From: Mycolicibacterium flavescens
GTDB taxonomy: Bacteria; Actinomycetota; Actinomycetes; Mycobacteriales; Mycobacteriaceae
NCBI GenBank assembly: GCA_900637135.1
Contig: LR134353.1
Location: 1,426,001 to 1,490,000, forward strand
DNA length: 64,000 nt
Direction of reading: 5' to 3'
Position 1 is the first letter of the stretch. Each line of letters opens with the position of its first letter. Below are positions 28,371-40,695 of this stretch, one piece after another. The notes beneath the pieces were generated by a model, which had not been told where the DNA came from, made no database searches, and worked only from the letters and a program-made list of their open reading frames with translations. Both the position numbers and the translations under genes were made by a program.

Positions 28371-30584
28371 CTACTCGGCGACGTATTCGAACCAAAGCGC
28401 GGACAGCGGGGGCAGCACCATGACCGCCGACGCCGGACGCCCGTGCCACGGCTCGTCGGTCGCCTCCACCGCACCGTAGTTACCGATGCCCGACCCGTTG
28501 TAGATGTCGGCGTCGGTGTTGAGCACCTCGCGCCAGGTGCCTGCGTGCGGTAACCCCAGGCGATAGCGGGAGTGCTCGGCGCCGGAGAAGTTGAACACGC
28601 ACGCCAGCACGGAGCCATCGTCGCCGTAGCGCAGGAAGCTCAGCACGTTGTTGGCCGAATCGTTGGCGTCGATCCAGCTGTAGCCCTCGGGTCGGGTGTC
28701 TTGGGACCACAGCGCCCGCCGGGTTCGGTAGACGGTGTTCATGTCGTGCACCATGCGCTGGATGCCGGTCGAGAAGCTGTTCTCGTCGAGCTGATACCAG
28801 TCCACGCCACGCTCCTCGGACCACTCGGCGCGCTGACCGAACTCCTGGCCCATGAACAGCAGCTGCTTGCCTGGATGCGCCCACTGATACGCCAGCAGGC
28901 TGCGCAGCCCGGCGGCCTTGTTGTGGTCGTTGCCCGGCATCCTGCCCCACAGCGTGCCCTTGCCGTGCACGACCTCGTCATGGCTGATCGGCAGCACATA
29001 GTTCTCGCTGAACGCGTAGAGCATCGAGAAGGTGATCTCGTGGTGGTGGTAGCTGCGGTGGATCGGATCGCGTTTGATGAACTCCAGCGTGTCGTTCATC
29101 CAGCCCATGTTCCACTTCATCGAGAAGCCAAGGCCGCCAAGGTTCGTCGGCCTGGTCACTCCGGGCCACGAGGTGGACTCTTCGGCGACCGTCACGATGC
29201 CGGGGGCGGCCTTGTGCACGGTCGCGTTCATCTCCTGAAGAAACTGCACGGCTTCGAGGTTCTCGCGACCGCCGTAGATGTTCGGGGTCCATCCGCCTTC
29301 GGGGCGCGAGTAGTCGAGGTAGAGCATCGAGGCGACCGCATCCACCCGCAGGCCGTCGATGTGGTACTCCTGCAGCCAGTACAACGCGTTGGCCACCAGG
29401 AAGTTGCGCACCTCGGCACGGCCGAAATCGAAGACGTAAGTGCCCCAATCCAATTGCTCGCCGCGGCGAGGATCGGAGTGCTCGTAGAGCGCGGTGCCGT
29501 CGAAACGGCCGAGCGCCCAGGCGTCCTTCGGGAAGTGGGCGGGCACCCAGTCCATGATCACGCCGATGCCGGCCTGGTGCAGCGTGTCGACGAGGTGGCG
29601 GAACTCGTCGGGGGTGCCCAGCCGCGACGTCGGCGCGTAATACGAGGTGACTTGATAACCCCACGAGCCGCCGAACGGATGCTCGGCCACGGGCATCAGC
29701 TCGACATGGGTGAACCCGTTCTCGACAACGTATTGGGTGAGCTGGGAGGCCAGTTCGCGATAGCTCAGACCAGGACGCCACGACATCAGGTGCACCTCGA
29801 GGGTGCTCATCGGCTCGAACACCGGGTTCTGGGCCGCGCGGCGCGTCATCCACTCGTCGTCCGCCCACGTGTAGTCGCTGCGGGTCACCTTCGAGGCGGT
29901 CTTGGGCGGTACCTCGGTCGCGAACGCCATCGGATCGGCGCGCTCGCTGACCGAACCGTCGGCGCCGTGGATGCGGAACTTGTACAACCCGCCGATCTCG
30001 AAGCCCGGCCAGAACACCTCCCACACGCCGGTCGACCCGAGCACACGCAACTGGGCTTCGTTGCCGTCCCAGTGGTTGAACTCGCCGATCAGACTGACGC
30101 CCTTGGCGTTCGGAGCCCACACCGCGAACGAGACACCGTCGACGACGCCGTCGGGGGTGGTGTAGCTGCGGGGGTGTGCGCCGAGGATCTCCCATAACCG
30201 CTCGTGGCGGCCCTCGGAGAAAAGGTGCAAGTCGACCTCGCCGAGCGTGGGCAGGAACCGGTACGCGTCGGCCACCGTGTGTACCTGGGTCGAGGCGTCG
30301 CTACCGGGGTAGTGCACCTCGAGCCGATAGTCGGCCAGCCCGGTGAACGGCAGTGCGACCGCGAACAACCCGGCTTCGATGTGCTGGAACACATATCGCT
30401 CACCGCCGATGACCGCGACCACCTCGACGGCATGGGGTCGATAGGCGCGGATCACGGTGTGGTCGTCGTACTCGTGGGCGCCGAGCACCGAATGCGGGTC
30501 GTGGTGCTCGCCGGCCAGCAGCCGGTTGAGGTCGGCGGTGTGCGGCCGCAGATGTGGGCTGCTCGCTTGTTTGGTCTGCGTCAT
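28371..30584 (-). CDS. glgB: 1,4-alpha-glucan branching enzyme
   Basis: Forms alpha-1,6 branches in glycogen and capsular alpha-glucan. The 737-aa product has an N-terminal CBM48-like region ([16 protein letters not shown]) and a GH13 catalytic barrel. The nucleophile Asp is in [11 protein letters not shown] and the acid/base Glu in [26 protein letters not shown] is the fourth conserved region. ATG 30584 has GGGAG eight bases upstream. Only 4 bp separate it from the glgE stop, so glgE and glgB form an operon as in M. tuberculosis (Rv1327c-Rv1326c). GlgB branches the linear chains that GlgE makes. Confidence 0.97.
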   Translation of the reverse strand: MTQTKQASSPHLRPHTADLNRLLAGEHHDPHSVLGAHEYDDHTVIRAYRPHAVEVVAVIGGERYVFQHIEAGLFAVALPFTGLADYRLEVHYPGSDASTQVHTVADAYRFLPTLGEVDLHLFSEGRHERLWEILGAHPRSYTTPDGVVDGVSFAVWAPNAKGVSLIGEFNHWDGNEAQLRVLGSTGVWEVFWPGFEIGGLYKFRIHGADGSVSERADPMAFATEVPPKTASKVTRSDYTWADDEWMTRRAAQNPVFEPMSTLEVHLMSWRPGLSYRELASQLTQYVVENGFTHVELMPVAEHPFGGSWGYQVTSYYAPTSRLGTPDEFRHLVDTLHQAGIGVIMDWVPAHFPKDAWALGRFDGTALYEHSDPRRGEQLDWGTYVFDFGRAEVRNFLVANALYWLQEYHIDGLRVDAVASMLYLDYSRPEGGWTPNIYGGRENLEAVQFLQEMNATVHKAAPGIVTVAEESTSWPGVTRPTNLGGLGFSMKWNMGWMNDTLEFIKRDPIHRSYHHHEITFSMLYAFSENYVLPISHDEVVHGKGTLWGRMPGNDHNKAAGLRSLLAYQWAHPGKQLLFMGQEFGQRAEWSEERGVDWYQLDENSFSTGIQRMVHDMNTVYRTRRALWSQDTRPEGYSWIDANDSANNVLSFLRYGDDGSVLACVFNFSGAEHSRYRLGLPHAGTWREVLNTDADIYNGSGIGNYGAVEATDEPWHGRPASAVMVLPPLSALWFEYVAE

Positions 30585-30588
30585 GTCG

Positions 30589-32673
<2,085 letters not shown>

Positions 32674-32893
32674 CTATCACTCCTCCTTCTGGCGCGGCCG
32701 CCGAAGTGCTCTGCCGGCATCGCCGGCGTGGCCGCTGTGTCGTCTTGGTCGCGTTCACAGTCAAGATGAATAAGCCTCGTCGCGCCCTATACCCACGTTA
32801 GTGCGCAGCCCAACCCGAAGCGGGCCAAGCAGTCCGACCGGGCGCCCTGCGAGCCGCCGGATTGTCAGTAATGTTGTTCCGCGTGATAGCCCG
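32674..32893. promoter_or_regulatory. divergent glgE / glgP promoter region
   Basis: This 220-bp gap separates the glgE and glgP starts. The glgE side has a strong ribosome-binding site (AGAAGGAGGAG on the minus strand). I see no clear promoter consensus or operator palindrome. A GTG at 32801 would extend glgP but is not supported by the family N-terminus. Confidence 0.45.
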
Positions 32894-35518
32894 ATGAAAG
32901 CGCTGAGAAGGTTCACCGTCCGAACGCATCTGCCCGACCGGCTGGCTGCGCTCGAACGGCTGTCGATCAACCTGCGCTGGTCCTGGGACCGACCGACGCA
33001 GGATCTGTTCGAGACGATCGACCCCGAGCTGTGGAAGCGGGTCGGCTGCGATCCGGTCGGCCTGTTGGGGCAGGTCAGCCCGCAGCGCCTGGACACGCTC
33101 GCCGGCGACGAGGAGTTCTTGCGCCGTCTCGACGGGCTGGCCGCCGATCTCGACGACTACCTCAACCGGCCGCTGTGGTACCAGCAGGAGCTCGAACACG
33201 GTGCCCAACTGCCCAACGGCATCGCGTACTTCTCGATGGAGTTCGGGGTGGCCGAGTCCCTCCCGAACTACTCGGGGGGCCTGGGCATCCTCGCCGGCGA
33301 CCACCTCAAAGCCGCGTCGGATCTGGGCCTGCCGCTGATCGCGGTCGGGCTGCTCTACCGTTCGGGTTACTTTCGCCAGTCACTGACCGCCGATGGCTGG
33401 CAGCACGAGAGCTATCCGGCGCTGGACCCGCAGGGGCTGCCGCTTCGGCTGCTCACCGACCGCGACGGGCAACGGGTCCTCGTCGCCGTGGCGATGCCCA
33501 GCGAGAACGGGTACGACGGTCAGCTGCAGGCGCGGGTGTGGATCGCCCAGGTGGGCCGAATTCCGTTGCTGCTGCTGGATTCCGACGTCCCGGAGAATGA
33601 CCACGACCTGCGTGGCGTGACCGATCGGCTCTACGGCGGCGATCAGGAGCACCGGATCAAACAGGAGATCCTCGCCGGTGTGGGCGGGGTGCGGGCGATC
33701 CGCGCGTTCATCGAGTTGGAAGGCCGGCCCTCGCCCGAGGTGTTCCACATGAACGAGGGACATGCCGGCTTCCTCGGTGTCGAGCGCATCCGGGAACTCA
33801 TCGACGCCGGGCTCGACTTCGACACCGCGCTGACGGTGGTGCGGTCCTCGACGGTGTTCACCACGCACACCCCGGTGCCCGCGGGGATCGACCGGTTCCC
33901 GGTGGAGATGGTGCGGCGGTACTTCGGCGGTTCGACCGACGGCCCCTCGGGTGCGATGTCGCGGCTGCTGCCGGGCCTTCCGCTCGATCGCATCATCGCG
34001 TTCGGCGAGGAGGACGACCCGACCAAGTTCAACATGGCCCACATGGGTCTGCGGCTGGCCCAGCGCGCCAACGGTGTCTCGATGCTGCACGGCAACGTCA
34101 GCAGGCACATGTTCAACGAGCTGTGGCCGGGTTTCGATCCCGGCGAGGTGCCGATCGGGTCGATCACCAACGGTGTGCACGCGCCGACCTGGGCGGCGCC
34201 GCAGTGGATGGAACTCGGCCGCGAGCTGCTCGGCAGCGAGGACCTCACCAGTGCGCGCGAACCCGCGGTGTGGGGCCGCCTGCAGCAGGTCGACACCGGC
34301 CACCTGTGGTGGATCCGCTCGCAGCTGCGTGAGCAGCTCGTCGAGGACGTGCGCGCGAGGCTGCGCCGTTCCTATCTGGAACGCGGCGCGGCGGAAGCCG
34401 AACTGGGCTGGATCGCAACGGCTTTCGATCCCAACGTCCTGACGATCGGGTTCGCGCGGCGGGTGCCGACCTACAAGCGTCTGACGTTGATGCTGCGCGA
34501 CCCCGAACGGCTGGAGCGACTGCTGCTCAACGACGAGCGGCCGATCCAGCTCATCGTCGCGGGGAAATCCCACCCCGCCGACGACGGCGGCAAGGCCCTG
34601 ATCCAGCAGGTGGTGAAGTTCGCCGACCGGCCCGAGGTCCGGCACCGGATCGCCTTTTTGCCCGACTACGACATGTCGATGGCCCGCCAGCTGTACTGGG
34701 GATGCGACGTGTGGCTCAACAATCCGCTGCGGCCGTTGGAGGCGTGCGGCACGTCGGGCATGAAGAGCGCGCTCAACGGCGGGCTGAACCTGTCCATCCG
34801 CGACGGGTGGTGGGACGAGTGGTACGACGGCGAGAACGGGTGGGAAATCCCCACCGCCGACGGTCTGGCCGACGAGAACCGGCGTGACGACCTCGAAGCG
34901 GCCGCTCTGTATGACCTGCTGGAGACGACGGTGGCGCCGAAGTTCTACGACCGCGACGAGCGTGGCGTCCCGGCGCGGTGGGTCGAGATGGTGCGGCACA
35001 CGCTGATCGTGTTGGGTCCCAAGGTGCTGGCGTCGCGGATGGTGCGCGACTACACCGAGAAGTACTACGCGCCGGCGGCGCAGTCGCTGCGACGGACCGT
35101 CGAACCCGGCAATGATGGTGAACCATTCGGCGCCGCAAGGGATCTGGCCGGCTACCGGCTGCGTGCCCAGGAATCGTGGCCCAAGATCCAGATCACCGAC
35201 GTCGACAGCTACGGTCTGCCCGACACCCCGCTGCTGGGTTCGGAGCTCACGTTGACCGCCACCGTGTACCTGGCGGGCCTGCGCCCCGAAGAGGTTGCCG
35301 TGCAAGCGGTGCTGGGTCGCGTCGACGCGAGCGACCAACTCGTCGAACCGGTGACGGTGCCGATGGCGCACACAGGGAGCGCCGACGCCGGCAGGGAAGT
35401 GTTCTCCGCGACCGCTCCGTTGCCCGTAGCCGGGCCGGTGGGTTACACCGTGCGCGTCCTGCCGCACCACCCGCTGCTGGCGGGCGACAACGAGCTCGGC
35501 CTCGTCACGCTCGCGTGA
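32894..35518 (+). CDS. glgP: alpha-glucan phosphorylase
   Basis: Phosphorolytic enzyme releasing glucose-1-phosphate from alpha-1,4-glucan. The 874-aa protein is the actinobacterial GT35 type with an N-terminal DUF3417 region (LSINLRWSWDRPTQDLFE). The pyridoxal-phosphate lysine lies in EACGTSGMKSALNGG at about residue 624, and AYFSMEFGVAESLPNYSGG is characteristic. The start at MKALRRFTVR matches Rv1328; no Shine-Dalgarno sequence is evident. Its stop overlaps the GTG start of the next gene (GTGA), so the beta-propeller protein is coupled to it. Confidence 0.96.
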   Translation: MKALRRFTVRTHLPDRLAALERLSINLRWSWDRPTQDLFETIDPELWKRVGCDPVGLLGQVSPQRLDTLAGDEEFLRRLDGLAADLDDYLNRPLWYQQELEHGAQLPNGIAYFSMEFGVAESLPNYSGGLGILAGDHLKAASDLGLPLIAVGLLYRSGYFRQSLTADGWQHESYPALDPQGLPLRLLTDRDGQRVLVAVAMPSENGYDGQLQARVWIAQVGRIPLLLLDSDVPENDHDLRGVTDRLYGGDQEHRIKQEILAGVGGVRAIRAFIELEGRPSPEVFHMNEGHAGFLGVERIRELIDAGLDFDTALTVVRSSTVFTTHTPVPAGIDRFPVEMVRRYFGGSTDGPSGAMSRLLPGLPLDRIIAFGEEDDPTKFNMAHMGLRLAQRANGVSMLHGNVSRHMFNELWPGFDPGEVPIGSITNGVHAPTWAAPQWMELGRELLGSEDLTSAREPAVWGRLQQVDTGHLWWIRSQLREQLVEDVRARLRRSYLERGAAEAELGWIATAFDPNVLTIGFARRVPTYKRLTLMLRDPERLERLLLNDERPIQLIVAGKSHPADDGGKALIQQVVKFADRPEVRHRIAFLPDYDMSMARQLYWGCDVWLNNPLRPLEACGTSGMKSALNGGLNLSIRDGWWDEWYDGENGWEIPTADGLADENRRDDLEAAALYDLLETTVAPKFYDRDERGVPARWVEMVRHTLIVLGPKVLASRMVRDYTEKYYAPAAQSLRRTVEPGNDGEPFGAARDLAGYRLRAQESWPKIQITDVDSYGLPDTPLLGSELTLTATVYLAGLRPEEVAVQAVLGRVDASDQLVEPVTVPMAHTGSADAGREVFSATAPLPVAGPVGYTVRVLPHHPLLAGDNELGLVTLA

Positions 35519-36363
35519 CACACGCGATCAAGGTCGCGCTCGACGGCGGGCCCTACGGGATCGCGGCAGGTCCGGACGGCGCGCTCTGGGTGACGCTGGT
35601 GCACGACGGCGCGATCGCGCGGGTCACCGACAGCGGCGAGGTCGCGACGTCTCCCGTGGCACCGGGCTGTCGGCCGTCGATCATCACCGCGGGCCCCGAC
35701 GGAGCGCTGTGGTTCACCCGCAACGGCGACGACCACATCGGCCGCATCACCACCGCCGGCGAAGTGAGCGCGTTCGAACTCCCGGCGGGAAGCGCTCCAT
35801 ACGGCATCACGACGGCCCCCGACGGGGCGCTGTGGTTCACGGCGATGGGCTCCGGAATGGTCGCTCGGATGTCGACGGACGGTGAGGTTTCGGAGGCCCA
35901 CCCGGTCGGCGGAGCGCCGGCGATGATCGTCACCGGTCCCGACGGGGCGCTGTGGTTCACGCTGAATCAAGCCAGCGCCGTCGGCCGCCTCACCCTCGGC
36001 GGTGACCTTTCCATCCGCGAAACACCCACTGCCGCCTCGGGTCCCGTCGGCATCACGGCAACCCACGACGACGCGCTGTGGTTCACCGAGATCGTCGCCG
36101 AACGCCTCGGCCGGATACCGATCGACGATGCCATCCAGGAAATCGACCTGCCCGGCAAGCCGCATGCGGTGGTCGCCGATCCCAGCGACGGCGTGTGGGT
36201 GACGCTGTGGGGGTCCAGCCAGCTCGCCCGCGTCGGCGGTGACGGTGACATCGTCACGATCGACCTGCCGCCGGGCAGTGAACCGCACGGGCTCGCGGTG
36301 GACCCCGATGGCGCCGTCTGGGTCGCACTGGAAGCCGGTCACATCCTGCGAATGCCGACCTGA
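35515..36363 (+). CDS. virginiamycin B lyase-like beta-propeller protein
   Basis: A 282-aa seven-bladed propeller related to streptogramin B lyase (Vgb). The repeat PDGALWFT or a close variant recurs about every 42 residues (GPDGALWVT, GPDGALWFT, APDGALWFT, GPDGALWFT, HDDALWFT, DPDGAVWVA). The known lyase opens the ester ring of type B streptogramins using two His and a Glu. Here KPHAVVADP, EPHGLAVDP and ALEAGHIL are candidates, but many relatives have other or unknown substrates. GTG 35515 overlaps the glgP stop by 4 bp. There is no signal peptide. Confidence 0.82.
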   Translation: MTHAIKVALDGGPYGIAAGPDGALWVTLVHDGAIARVTDSGEVATSPVAPGCRPSIITAGPDGALWFTRNGDDHIGRITTAGEVSAFELPAGSAPYGITTAPDGALWFTAMGSGMVARMSTDGEVSEAHPVGGAPAMIVTGPDGALWFTLNQASAVGRLTLGGDLSIRETPTAASGPVGITATHDDALWFTEIVAERLGRIPIDDAIQEIDLPGKPHAVVADPSDGVWVTLWGSSQLARVGGDGDIVTIDLPPGSEPHGLAVDPDGAVWVALEAGHILRMPT

Positions 36364-36455
36364 CCGGGCAATCGGAACGATTCTGGGAGCATCCGCACGC
36401 GTCGCACATCGGGCGCGGTAGGTTCCCAAGCGTTGCGAACGACGGAGGGTGGCCA

Positions 36456-37202
36456 GTGACGATTGGGATTGTGCTGCGGCGAGGCCTCACCGTGATCACG
36501 GTCGCGGGGGTGCTCGGCAGTTTGGGCGCCGCATCCGCGTCGGCCGATCCGGAGGCCGAGCCGGTCGTGGCCGAAGTGCCCGCCGAGGGGGCGCCCCCTC
36601 CGCCGCCGCCTCCGGACGGCGCCGTCGAATCCACCCCGCCCGCGGTGACCGAGACTCCCGACGGTTGGCGCCTGGAAATGAGCGCCGAGAAAGAGACCCA
36701 GGCACCGACACCTCCGCTGACGACCGCACTGTCGTCGCGCGAATACGTCGTCGGCGGCACCTATAAGGGTCGGCTGATCGGCCCGGGGGGAGGCGAAGCG
36801 CCGGAGGGCAGCCTTGAAGTCGGTTACGAGATCGGCTGCGGCATCGACATGAGCACCTCGAACGGCGTCTCCCTGACCGGCACCGCAGGCATCAACCCGT
36901 CCATCGGGCTGCTGGGGCTCACCGTGGTCGGTGGTGGAGAGGACTTCGGAATCCTGCCGAGCCTCGGCGGCAATGTCGGCGGCGGTATCACCGTGGGCCT
37001 CAAACCGGGTCTGGTCAACGTGGTGCCGGTGACGAAGAAGAAGTTCACCGGCGCGGAGCCGTGGGTGATGGTGAGCAATTTCCGGGTCAAGATCGACGGC
37101 TGCGTCGGCGAGTCCTTCATCCGCTCGTATGCGTACCTCAGCCATTCCACCGACCAGTCCGAGGCGATCGTCGCCTGGTACGGCGTCACGAAAAAGATCT
37201 GA
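36456..37202 (+). CDS. MspA-family outer-membrane porin
   Basis: A 248-aa exported protein. Signal peptide residues 1-31 end SLGAASASA-DPEAEP. A proline-rich segment (about 45-65, with seven consecutive prolines) precedes the MspA domain, whose landmarks are YKGRLIGPGGG, LEVGYEIGCGIDM and the closing IRSYAYLSHSTDQSEAIVAWYG. MspA-type porins form octameric channels for hydrophilic solutes across the mycolate membrane. The proline-rich linker and the paired cysteines (GCGID, IDGCVGE) are not in MspA itself. GTG 36456 follows CGGAGGGTGGCCA. It ends flush against the convergent metalloprotease gene. Confidence 0.86.
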   Translation: MTIGIVLRRGLTVITVAGVLGSLGAASASADPEAEPVVAEVPAEGAPPPPPPPDGAVESTPPAVTETPDGWRLEMSAEKETQAPTPPLTTALSSREYVVGGTYKGRLIGPGGGEAPEGSLEVGYEIGCGIDMSTSNGVSLTGTAGINPSIGLLGLTVVGGGEDFGILPSLGGNVGGGITVGLKPGLVNVVPVTKKKFTGAEPWVMVSNFRVKIDGCVGESFIRSYAYLSHSTDQSEAIVAWYGVTKKI

Positions 37203-38642
37203 TCAGTCGAAGCGCTTGAAGCAGCGTTCGGTGTCCCCGAGGACGCCGACGCGGAAGGCGTCGATGCGGGAGAAGCCCGAGGGCACCGATTCGCCGTTGA
37301 CGTCGCTGGCCACCAGGCCGTTCATCAGGATGCCCGACACGGCCTCGTCGACGTCGCCTGCGGTCAGCGCGACGGTGTTGCCGTCGGGGGTGGTAACGCT
37401 CTTCGAGAGTTTGGTGGTGGCGACACCGGTCAGGCACGCCGTGCGCAGCGCGGCCTCGGCGTTGTCCAGTGCGACGCCGCCGTGCTCGTTCTGGATCGCC
37501 TGCATGTACCGCGACACCAGTACCGAGTAGGCGGTGTTGTCACCGGTGGCCAAGCTGACCGGGTCCTCGATGTCGGGCTGGGCGCCCATCACCGCCAGCT
37601 CGTCGAGGTCGACGGCGATGGTGTTGGTCGCCGGGCAGTAGGACACCGGCGGACTCGGTCGCGCGTTCGTGCAGGCCGGGGGGTCGAAGCTGCGCTGCGG
37701 CGGGTTGGCGGGTGTGAAGAGGATGTCCATCGCGTCCATGACGGCCCCTACCGACTCTTCGGAGACGGGCCATTCGCCGGTCTCGTCCTCTTGCAGGAGC
37801 ACCGGCAGATCGCCCCGGCGTTGGCCGATCTCGCGCATGTCGATGGCCGCGCAGGCCGACGGGCCGTCGGTGAAGCCGAACTGGAAGGCCGACAGGCGTT
37901 CGAACGCCGAACCGTGTTCGTCGACCCCGACTTCGGGGTCGTACTCGCTCAACAACGGATCCCGGAACGCGATGACGGACGCCAACACGTTGTTGAGCCC
38001 TTCGCCGGTCGACAGCGTGAATCGCGGCGAGTTGTCTTCTGCGACCCAGCGCATGTAGGCGCCCGCCAGACAGTCGGCCTGCTGTTCGGACACCAGCGTC
38101 GGGGTGTCGTCGTCGACCAGGCCCGCCTGCCTCTGCACGGCGTGGCCGTATTCGTGGGCGAGCACCATCGTCACTCCCATGTCGCCGAACTCCTGCCGCA
38201 GACTGGGCAGGAGCTCGCCGCGATCCCATCCGATGGTGTTGTCGGTGGTGCAGTAGCCGGCGTTGACCAAGGCGTAGGTGTCGGTGTCGCAGAACCCGGT
38301 GCTGTCGAATCCGTTGGCGTCCCAGGAATAGACGCGGTCGACCGGCTCGAACCGGCCGTCGAACGCGGCGCCGTAGGCGCCTTCCCAGAACTCTTCGATG
38401 TCGCTGATCGCCTGGCGGGCCAGCTCGTCGGAGTCACTCCCGTTGGTGCCCACCACCACTCGCGTCGGATCGCGCGCGTCCGGCCGTAAACCGGTGGGGC
38501 CGTCGGTCGCAGGCATGCCTGCGACACGGAACGGATCGTTGAACACCGACACGGGTTCGCCGCGAAGCGTTGTGGTGCATCCGGTGATGACGAGCACCGC
38601 CGACATCGCGGTCACGGCGCCCCGCACGTGTCGTCGATTCAT
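37203..38642 (-). CDS. neutral zinc metallopeptidase lipoprotein
   Basis: A 479-aa exported protein. The signal peptide ends in a lipobox, VLVITGC (Cys at about residue 22), predicting lipid anchoring on the outer face of the plasma membrane. The zinc motif HExxH is in MVLAHEYGHAVQRQ, and SEQQADCLAGAYMRW supplies the third ligand region seen in YpfJ-type putative neutral zinc metallopeptidases. C-terminal cysteines may form disulfides. The substrate is unknown. It lies downstream of dinG with a 67-bp gap that can hold its own promoter. Confidence 0.88.
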   Translation of the reverse strand: MNRRHVRGAVTAMSAVLVITGCTTTLRGEPVSVFNDPFRVAGMPATDGPTGLRPDARDPTRVVVGTNGSDSDELARQAISDIEEFWEGAYGAAFDGRFEPVDRVYSWDANGFDSTGFCDTDTYALVNAGYCTTDNTIGWDRGELLPSLRQEFGDMGVTMVLAHEYGHAVQRQAGLVDDDTPTLVSEQQADCLAGAYMRWVAEDNSPRFTLSTGEGLNNVLASVIAFRDPLLSEYDPEVGVDEHGSAFERLSAFQFGFTDGPSACAAIDMREIGQRRGDLPVLLQEDETGEWPVSEESVGAVMDAMDILFTPANPPQRSFDPPACTNARPSPPVSYCPATNTIAVDLDELAVMGAQPDIEDPVSLATGDNTAYSVLVSRYMQAIQNEHGGVALDNAEAALRTACLTGVATTKLSKSVTTPDGNTVALTAGDVDEAVSGILMNGLVASDVNGESVPSGFSRIDAFRVGVLGDTERCFKRFD

Positions 38643-38709
38643 GGACGCCGCCTTTCACGTCGAGGCGGCCGCAGGGCGCGCACTGAACCGTTGTCAGAAT
38701 AGAAAACAA

Positions 38710-40686
38710 TCACCGCGCGCGGAGACGTTCGAGCGCCTGACGCACGCGGTTCGAGTCGGTCGTCGCCCAGAACGGTGGCAGAGAGGCTCGCAGGAATCCG
38801 CCGTAGCGGGCGGTGGCCATCCGCGAGTCCAGCACGGCGACCACGCCGCGGTCGTCGACGGTGCGCAACAGCCGACCCGCACCTTGGGCCAGCAGCAGCG
38901 CGGCGTGGCTGGCGGCAACGGCCATGAAACCGTTGCCCCCTCGCGCAGCCACCGCCCGTTGCCGCGCGGTCAGTAGCGGATCGTCGGGGCGCGGGAACGG
39001 AATCCGGTCGATGAGCACCAGCGACAGTGACGGGCCGGGCACGTCGACGCCCTGCCACAGCGACAGCGTGCCGAACAGCGACGTCTCGGGATCGTCGGCG
39101 AACCGCTTGACCAACGCCGACGTGGTGTCCTCGCCCTGGCACAGCACCGGAGTGTCCAGCCGCTCCCGCATGATCTCGGCTGCCGCCTTGGCCGCACGCA
39201 TCGAGGAGAACAGACCGAGGGTGCGGCCACCCGCCGCGGTGACCAGCGCGGCGATTTCGTCGAGTTGTTCGGCGGACCCAGTGCCGTCACGTCCCGGCGG
39301 CGGCAGATGTGCTGCAACGTAGAGGATGCCGGACTTCGCGTGCTCGAACGGGGATCCGACGTCGATGCCCTTCCACTCGGTCTCCCCGCCCGTCAGCCCC
39401 CACGCCGATGCCATCGCGTCGAACGTGCCGCCGATCGTCAGCGTCGCCGATGTCAGAACGGTCGTGGTGTTCTCAAAGAGCCTGGTGCGCAACAGCCCCG
39501 ACACCGAAAGCGGGGCGACGCGCAGTATGGTCCGCACCGTTGCGCGCGTGTCCTCGCGTTCGATCCACACCACGTCCGTGCGGTCGGGGATGGCGGGCAG
39601 GAAGGAGTCGAGGACGCGGGAGGCGGTGTCGCCGATATCGGTCAACGCCGTGACGGCTTCGGTGCGCGCGGACGCGGCCGCCGGGTCGCTCGGCGCGGTG
39701 TCGATCGTCGACCGGGCCCGGTACGCGGCGTCGCGCACCGCGGTCAGGTAGGTCGCCAATTCGTCGTCGAGGACGTCGATGCGGCCCGGCTCGGTGTCGT
39801 GGATGGCCGACGACAGCGTCGCCGTCGACGCCTCCAGCCGTTGTGCCAGTTCCTGGTCGACCAGGCGCGCGGCCCGGCGGTGGGCGATGCCGAGCGAGGT
39901 CGCGGACAGCTCACCGGTGGCCACCGACGTCACGCGGTCGACCAACTCGTGCGCCTCGTCGACGACGAGCAGGTGGTGTTCGGGGAGTACGGCGGCATCG
40001 GAGATCGCGTCGATGGCCAGTAGAGCGTGGTTGGTGACGACGACATCGGCACGGCCGGCTTTCTCCCGTGCCTTTTCTGCGAAACAGTCGGTGCCGAACG
40101 GGCACCGGGCGACTCCGATGCATTCGCGCGCCGACACGCTGACCTGTGACCAGGACCGGTCCGGAACGCCCGGGGTCAGCTCGTCGCGGTCGCCGGTGTC
40201 GGTGTCCGACGACCAGGCGATGAGCCGCTTCACATCTCGACCCAGGGCACTGGTCGCCACCGGTTCGAAAAGATCTTCCTGGGACCGGTCGTCGGGCTCG
40301 GTGACACCGCCGGCCGAGCTTCCGTTGTGAATCTTGTTCAGGCACAGGTAATTACCGCGGCCCTTGAGCAGGGCGAACTCGGGGGCGCGCGGCAGCATGT
40401 CGGCCAGCGATTCCGCCAGCCGCGGAAGGTCGCGGTCGACGAGTTGGCGTTGCAGCGCGATGGTCGCCGTGGACACCACGACGGGGTCGTCGGCGTCGAC
40501 GGCACGGGCTAGTGCGGGCACGAGGTAGGCCAGCGACTTCCCGGTGCCCGTCCCGGCCTGGACGGCAAGGTGCTCACCGGTGTCGAAGGCATTGGTGACG
40601 GCCTTCGCCATCTCGACCTGGCCCGCGCGTTCGCGTCCACCGAGGGCCGCGACGGCGGTGGCCAGCAACTGGGTGATGTCCGACGT
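38710..40686 (-). CDS. dinG: DinG-type ATP-dependent DNA helicase
   Basis: XPD-like superfamily 2 helicase, 5'-3', acting on forked or R-loop DNA. Walker A is in VQAGTGTGKSLAY, the DEAH box in LVVDEAHELVD, and SATLTIGG and LWQGVDVPG are later motifs. Four cysteines for an iron-sulfur cluster fall at YLCLNK, RECIGVARCPFG and TDCFAE. The start is abnormal. No ATG or GTG lies between the in-frame TAG of pncB (40696-40698) and the protein body; TTG 40668 is 23 bp past the ribosome-binding site AGGAGG. I place the start at ACG 40686, 5 bp after AGGAGG, giving TSDITQLLATAV. Confidence 0.88.
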   Translation of the reverse strand, partial: TSDITQLLATAVAALGGRERAGQVEMAKAVTNAFDTGEHLAVQAGTGTGKSLAYLVPALARAVDADDPVVVSTATIALQRQLVDRDLPRLAESLADMLPRAPEFALLKGRGNYLCLNKIHNGSSAGGVTEPDDRSQEDLFEPVATSALGRDVKRLIAWSSDTDTGDRDELTPGVPDRSWSQVSVSARECIGVARCPFGTDCFAEKAREKAGRADVVVTNHALLAIDAISDAAVLPEHHLLVVDEAHELVDRVTSVATGELSATSLGIAHRRAARLVDQELAQRLEASTATLSSAIHDTEPGRIDVLDDELATYLTAVRDAAYRARSTIDTAPSDPAAASARTEAVTALTDIGDTASRVLDSFLPAIPDRTDVVWIEREDTRATVRTILRVAPLSVSGLLRTRLFENTTTVLTSATLTIGGTFDAMASAWGLTGGETEWKGIDVGSPFEHAKSGILYVAAHLPPPGRDGTGSAEQLDEIAALVTAAGGRTLGLFSSMRAAKAAAEIMRERLDTPVLCQGEDTTSALVKRFADDPETSLFGTLSLWQGVDVPGPSLSLVLIDRIPFPRPDDPLLTARQRAVAARGGNGFMAVAASHAALLLAQGAGRLLRTVDDRGVVAVLDSRMATARYGGFLRASLPPFWATTDSNRVRQALERLRAR

Positions 40687-40695
40687 GGTGACCTC

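Noticed and set aside
28572-30197. 541-codon plus-strand frame opposite glgB
   Set aside because: glgB has all GH13 catalytic motifs in register; the opposite frame is a GC-rich shadow.
32801-32893. Upstream GTG start for glgP
   Set aside because: The added 31 residues are low-complexity and the recalled Rv1328 sequence begins at MKALRRF.
33380-35521. 713-codon minus-strand frame opposite glgP
   Set aside because: It has no ribosome-binding site or domain and lies antisense to a full-length phosphorylase.
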